This document shows positions 16,101 through 16,436 of a stretch of DNA of 16,436 nt, piece after piece. Made by a program: the position numbers and the translations under genes. This DNA comes from UBA8108 sp965659285 (lineage in GTDB: Bacteria; Planctomycetota; UBA8108): the NCBI GenBank assembly GCA_965659285.1, contig CBFHWB010000092.1:1-16436 (forward strand), given 5' to 3'. How positions within the stretch are numbered: the first letter of the stretch is position 1; each line of letters starts with the position of its first letter. Under the pieces are notes generated by a model. It was given only the letters and a program-made list of their open reading frames with translations. It ran no database searches and was not told the DNA's origin.

Positions 16101-16436
16101 AGAAACTCAAGCAGCTCAGGGGCCGCCTCGGAAGCTCTGAGGGCGGGGGCGCCGATCCGTGGATCGACATCCTGGTCTCGAAGGTTCTCGAGACCGGCGA
16201 GCCCGAATACACCTGGAGCATCCCGTTGCAGGAGCGCGCGGTTCCGATTCTCTTCGAGCTGACCGATCTTGCCGGGAATATTTCCGAGCGTCGGCACGAC
16301 TATTCGCCGCCGATCGACGAACCGGTGCCCGCGACCGGTAAGCTTCCAGTCACACCTGCGGTCGCGGCGCCGGTACGCGCCGGTACGATCATTCTGCGAT
16401 CGAGATTCCTGCGCGAGGTCGGCATGTACTTCATCG
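13121..16436 (+). CDS. Membrane serine/threonine protein kinase (PknB type) with large beta-rich outer region, 3' end missing
   Basis: The frame is open from ATG 13121 to the right edge, 1105 residues with no stop. Residues 1-108 are acidic, Ser/Thr/Gly-rich and probably disordered. The kinase domain spans about 111-380 with every core element: IGQGGMGKV (117-125), VALK with Lys140, Glu159, HRDLKPAN (243-250), DFG (271-273), GTIPYMSPEQ (291-300) and D311. A single membrane helix lies at about 394-415, putting the kinase in the cytoplasm and at least 690 residues outside. The outer part is unrecognised but beta-rich, with two similar motifs, VDKAGNRSE (687-695) and TDLAGNISE (1048-1056), suggesting repeated Ig-like domains, and a Glu/Pro-rich insert at 755-805. 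The start is preferred over TTG 13100 because it is ATG; the ribosome site is only a distant GGGGG, 11 bases away. Such kinases sense external signals in planctomycetes; the ligand is unknown. Confidence 0.93.
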   Translation, partial: MSEKPGPSVEGQEAEEPVDSEAMHEPSGAKSREIDGVSTDGDASSSSNGPASETVEVDPPVQGGGLTDSDIDLNADTVTQRGAGTYDTHSTDLTEDAVAGWQEDDLVADQYRIQRLIGQGGMGKVYLAQDEALDRPVALKRIPQEILFDEDARDDLRLEANRLLDLAHDNIVRIHTYTDRKKKLDGPQTWPFFAMEYLEGQTLKQLLRQRKREGRRFDADELLVIARQVGDGLAHAHARNVVHRDLKPANLMLAKQAEGALQSSDTIKITDFGISRVVADSTLRQTGKRSGTIPYMSPEQFRGELSTPSSDIYSLACTLYELSAGSPPFYTGDIGYQIMNIEPAPLEGLPRTISETILRGLSKDAEDRFESAEEFVAAIEGRKIPRPGRKRSGTLGLVSRMFAGLLFAFALLWWASGGGDRSSESEGLGNTGSAGSAAGLAVAPGGSPMVGGEVSGLPARKPENPVETKTRTDAFRTWLGEVLQKQLPLNIGRDYGELAPGGEPAIDITLAFTRSEAPDEGEMLDDLVFLATQAGDAETADSHKVRGQLDAEGGVLSFHFRRLAGGSYSFAAFVEDKEKGLAVFQGTPLLERQLVIDLVSPTFDLAAADPIGLVDSDSEGTLEFTTFEELVKVRLNIAGSADIKEAWYSLLTSDGASSEERKIEDISDWEINYLTPGESRTAQVYAVDKAGNRSETMDVIFRRLKIELEEFRTVEIVGNLARVEGRFKVEGAIYPDLQFSVNGERVDVEWSMNRPPPAKKEEGARVGEEPLEDPEEPAIDNPVLEESVDEESVAGKEPELAPGATRAYPFVAEIPLSKSVNVVSVQYSWKERPAVSFGKAGTLDRVQARAPLIVLRLPALEPLTDDKEEPGADETGRRVIYTRDTTLTVEGELDMVFEGLKVILLVQNSFGESKQEMAVDPVATGAGGRFKKDIELQPAVATRVEVRCFYNNLEAELANMAEPLEVYCDLEAPTAKVRTSESGDQLVVFVQVNEKLKQLRGRLGSSEGGGADPWIDILVSKVLETGEPEYTWSIPLQERAVPILFELTDLAGNISERRHDYSPPIDEPVPATGKLPVTPAVAAPVRAGTIILRSRFLREVGMYFI

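Noticed and set aside
1..16436. tRNA, rRNA, CRISPR array, insertion sequence or attachment site
   Set aside because: No cloverleaf, rRNA segment, regularly spaced repeat or transposase-like frame was seen by reading both strands; a covariance-model search was not possible here.

Overview
The window is a GC-rich bacterial chromosome segment with no RNA genes, CRISPR array or insertion sequence that I can recognise. Its protein content points to a Planctomycetota-like bacterium or a close relative. The clues are a secreted giant with lamin-tail domains, a CotH domain and a dockerin-like C-terminus ending in the 'FLFxGGPAP...GxDPTxDxLxC' signature, a membrane serine/threonine kinase with a large extracytoplasmic part, and GH71-like and DUF4432 carbohydrate proteins. 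The phylum call is an inference from protein style, not from a marker gene.

Left part, minus strand (1-2364): a lipoprotein of the DUF4432 mutarotase-like family is followed 47 bp downstream by a secreted GH71/GH99-like glycosidase that runs off the left edge. They look like a two-gene carbohydrate operon. A 250-bp divergent, AT-rich gap (2365-2614) separates it from the next block. The gap holds an inverted repeat and a possible minus-strand promoter.

Middle part, plus strand (2615-7492): an Mrp/ApbC P-loop ATPase is followed by a small DUF971 protein with a Cys/His-rich tail, a likely Fe-S handling pair. Next come two lipoprotein genes, LpoB-like and COG3014-like, joined through an 11-codon mini-ORF with TGATG overlaps at both ends. 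A GTG-started Gfo/Idh/MocA oxidoreductase closes the block.

Right part (7493-16436): a 1663-residue secreted LTD/CotH/IPT/dockerin-like protein lies on the minus strand, converging on the oxidoreductase with 18 bp between stops. A 618-bp non-coding stretch with several inverted repeats separates it from a divergent plus-strand PknB-type kinase. The kinase has an acidic N-terminus, a full catalytic domain, one membrane segment and at least 690 residues of beta-rich outer region. It is cut by the right edge, possibly at the start of a formylglycine-generating-enzyme-like domain.

The genes form several independent modules rather than one obvious pathway. The least conventional parts are the lipoprotein pair with its mini-ORF linker, the structured kinase/CotH intergenic region, and the kinase outer region.
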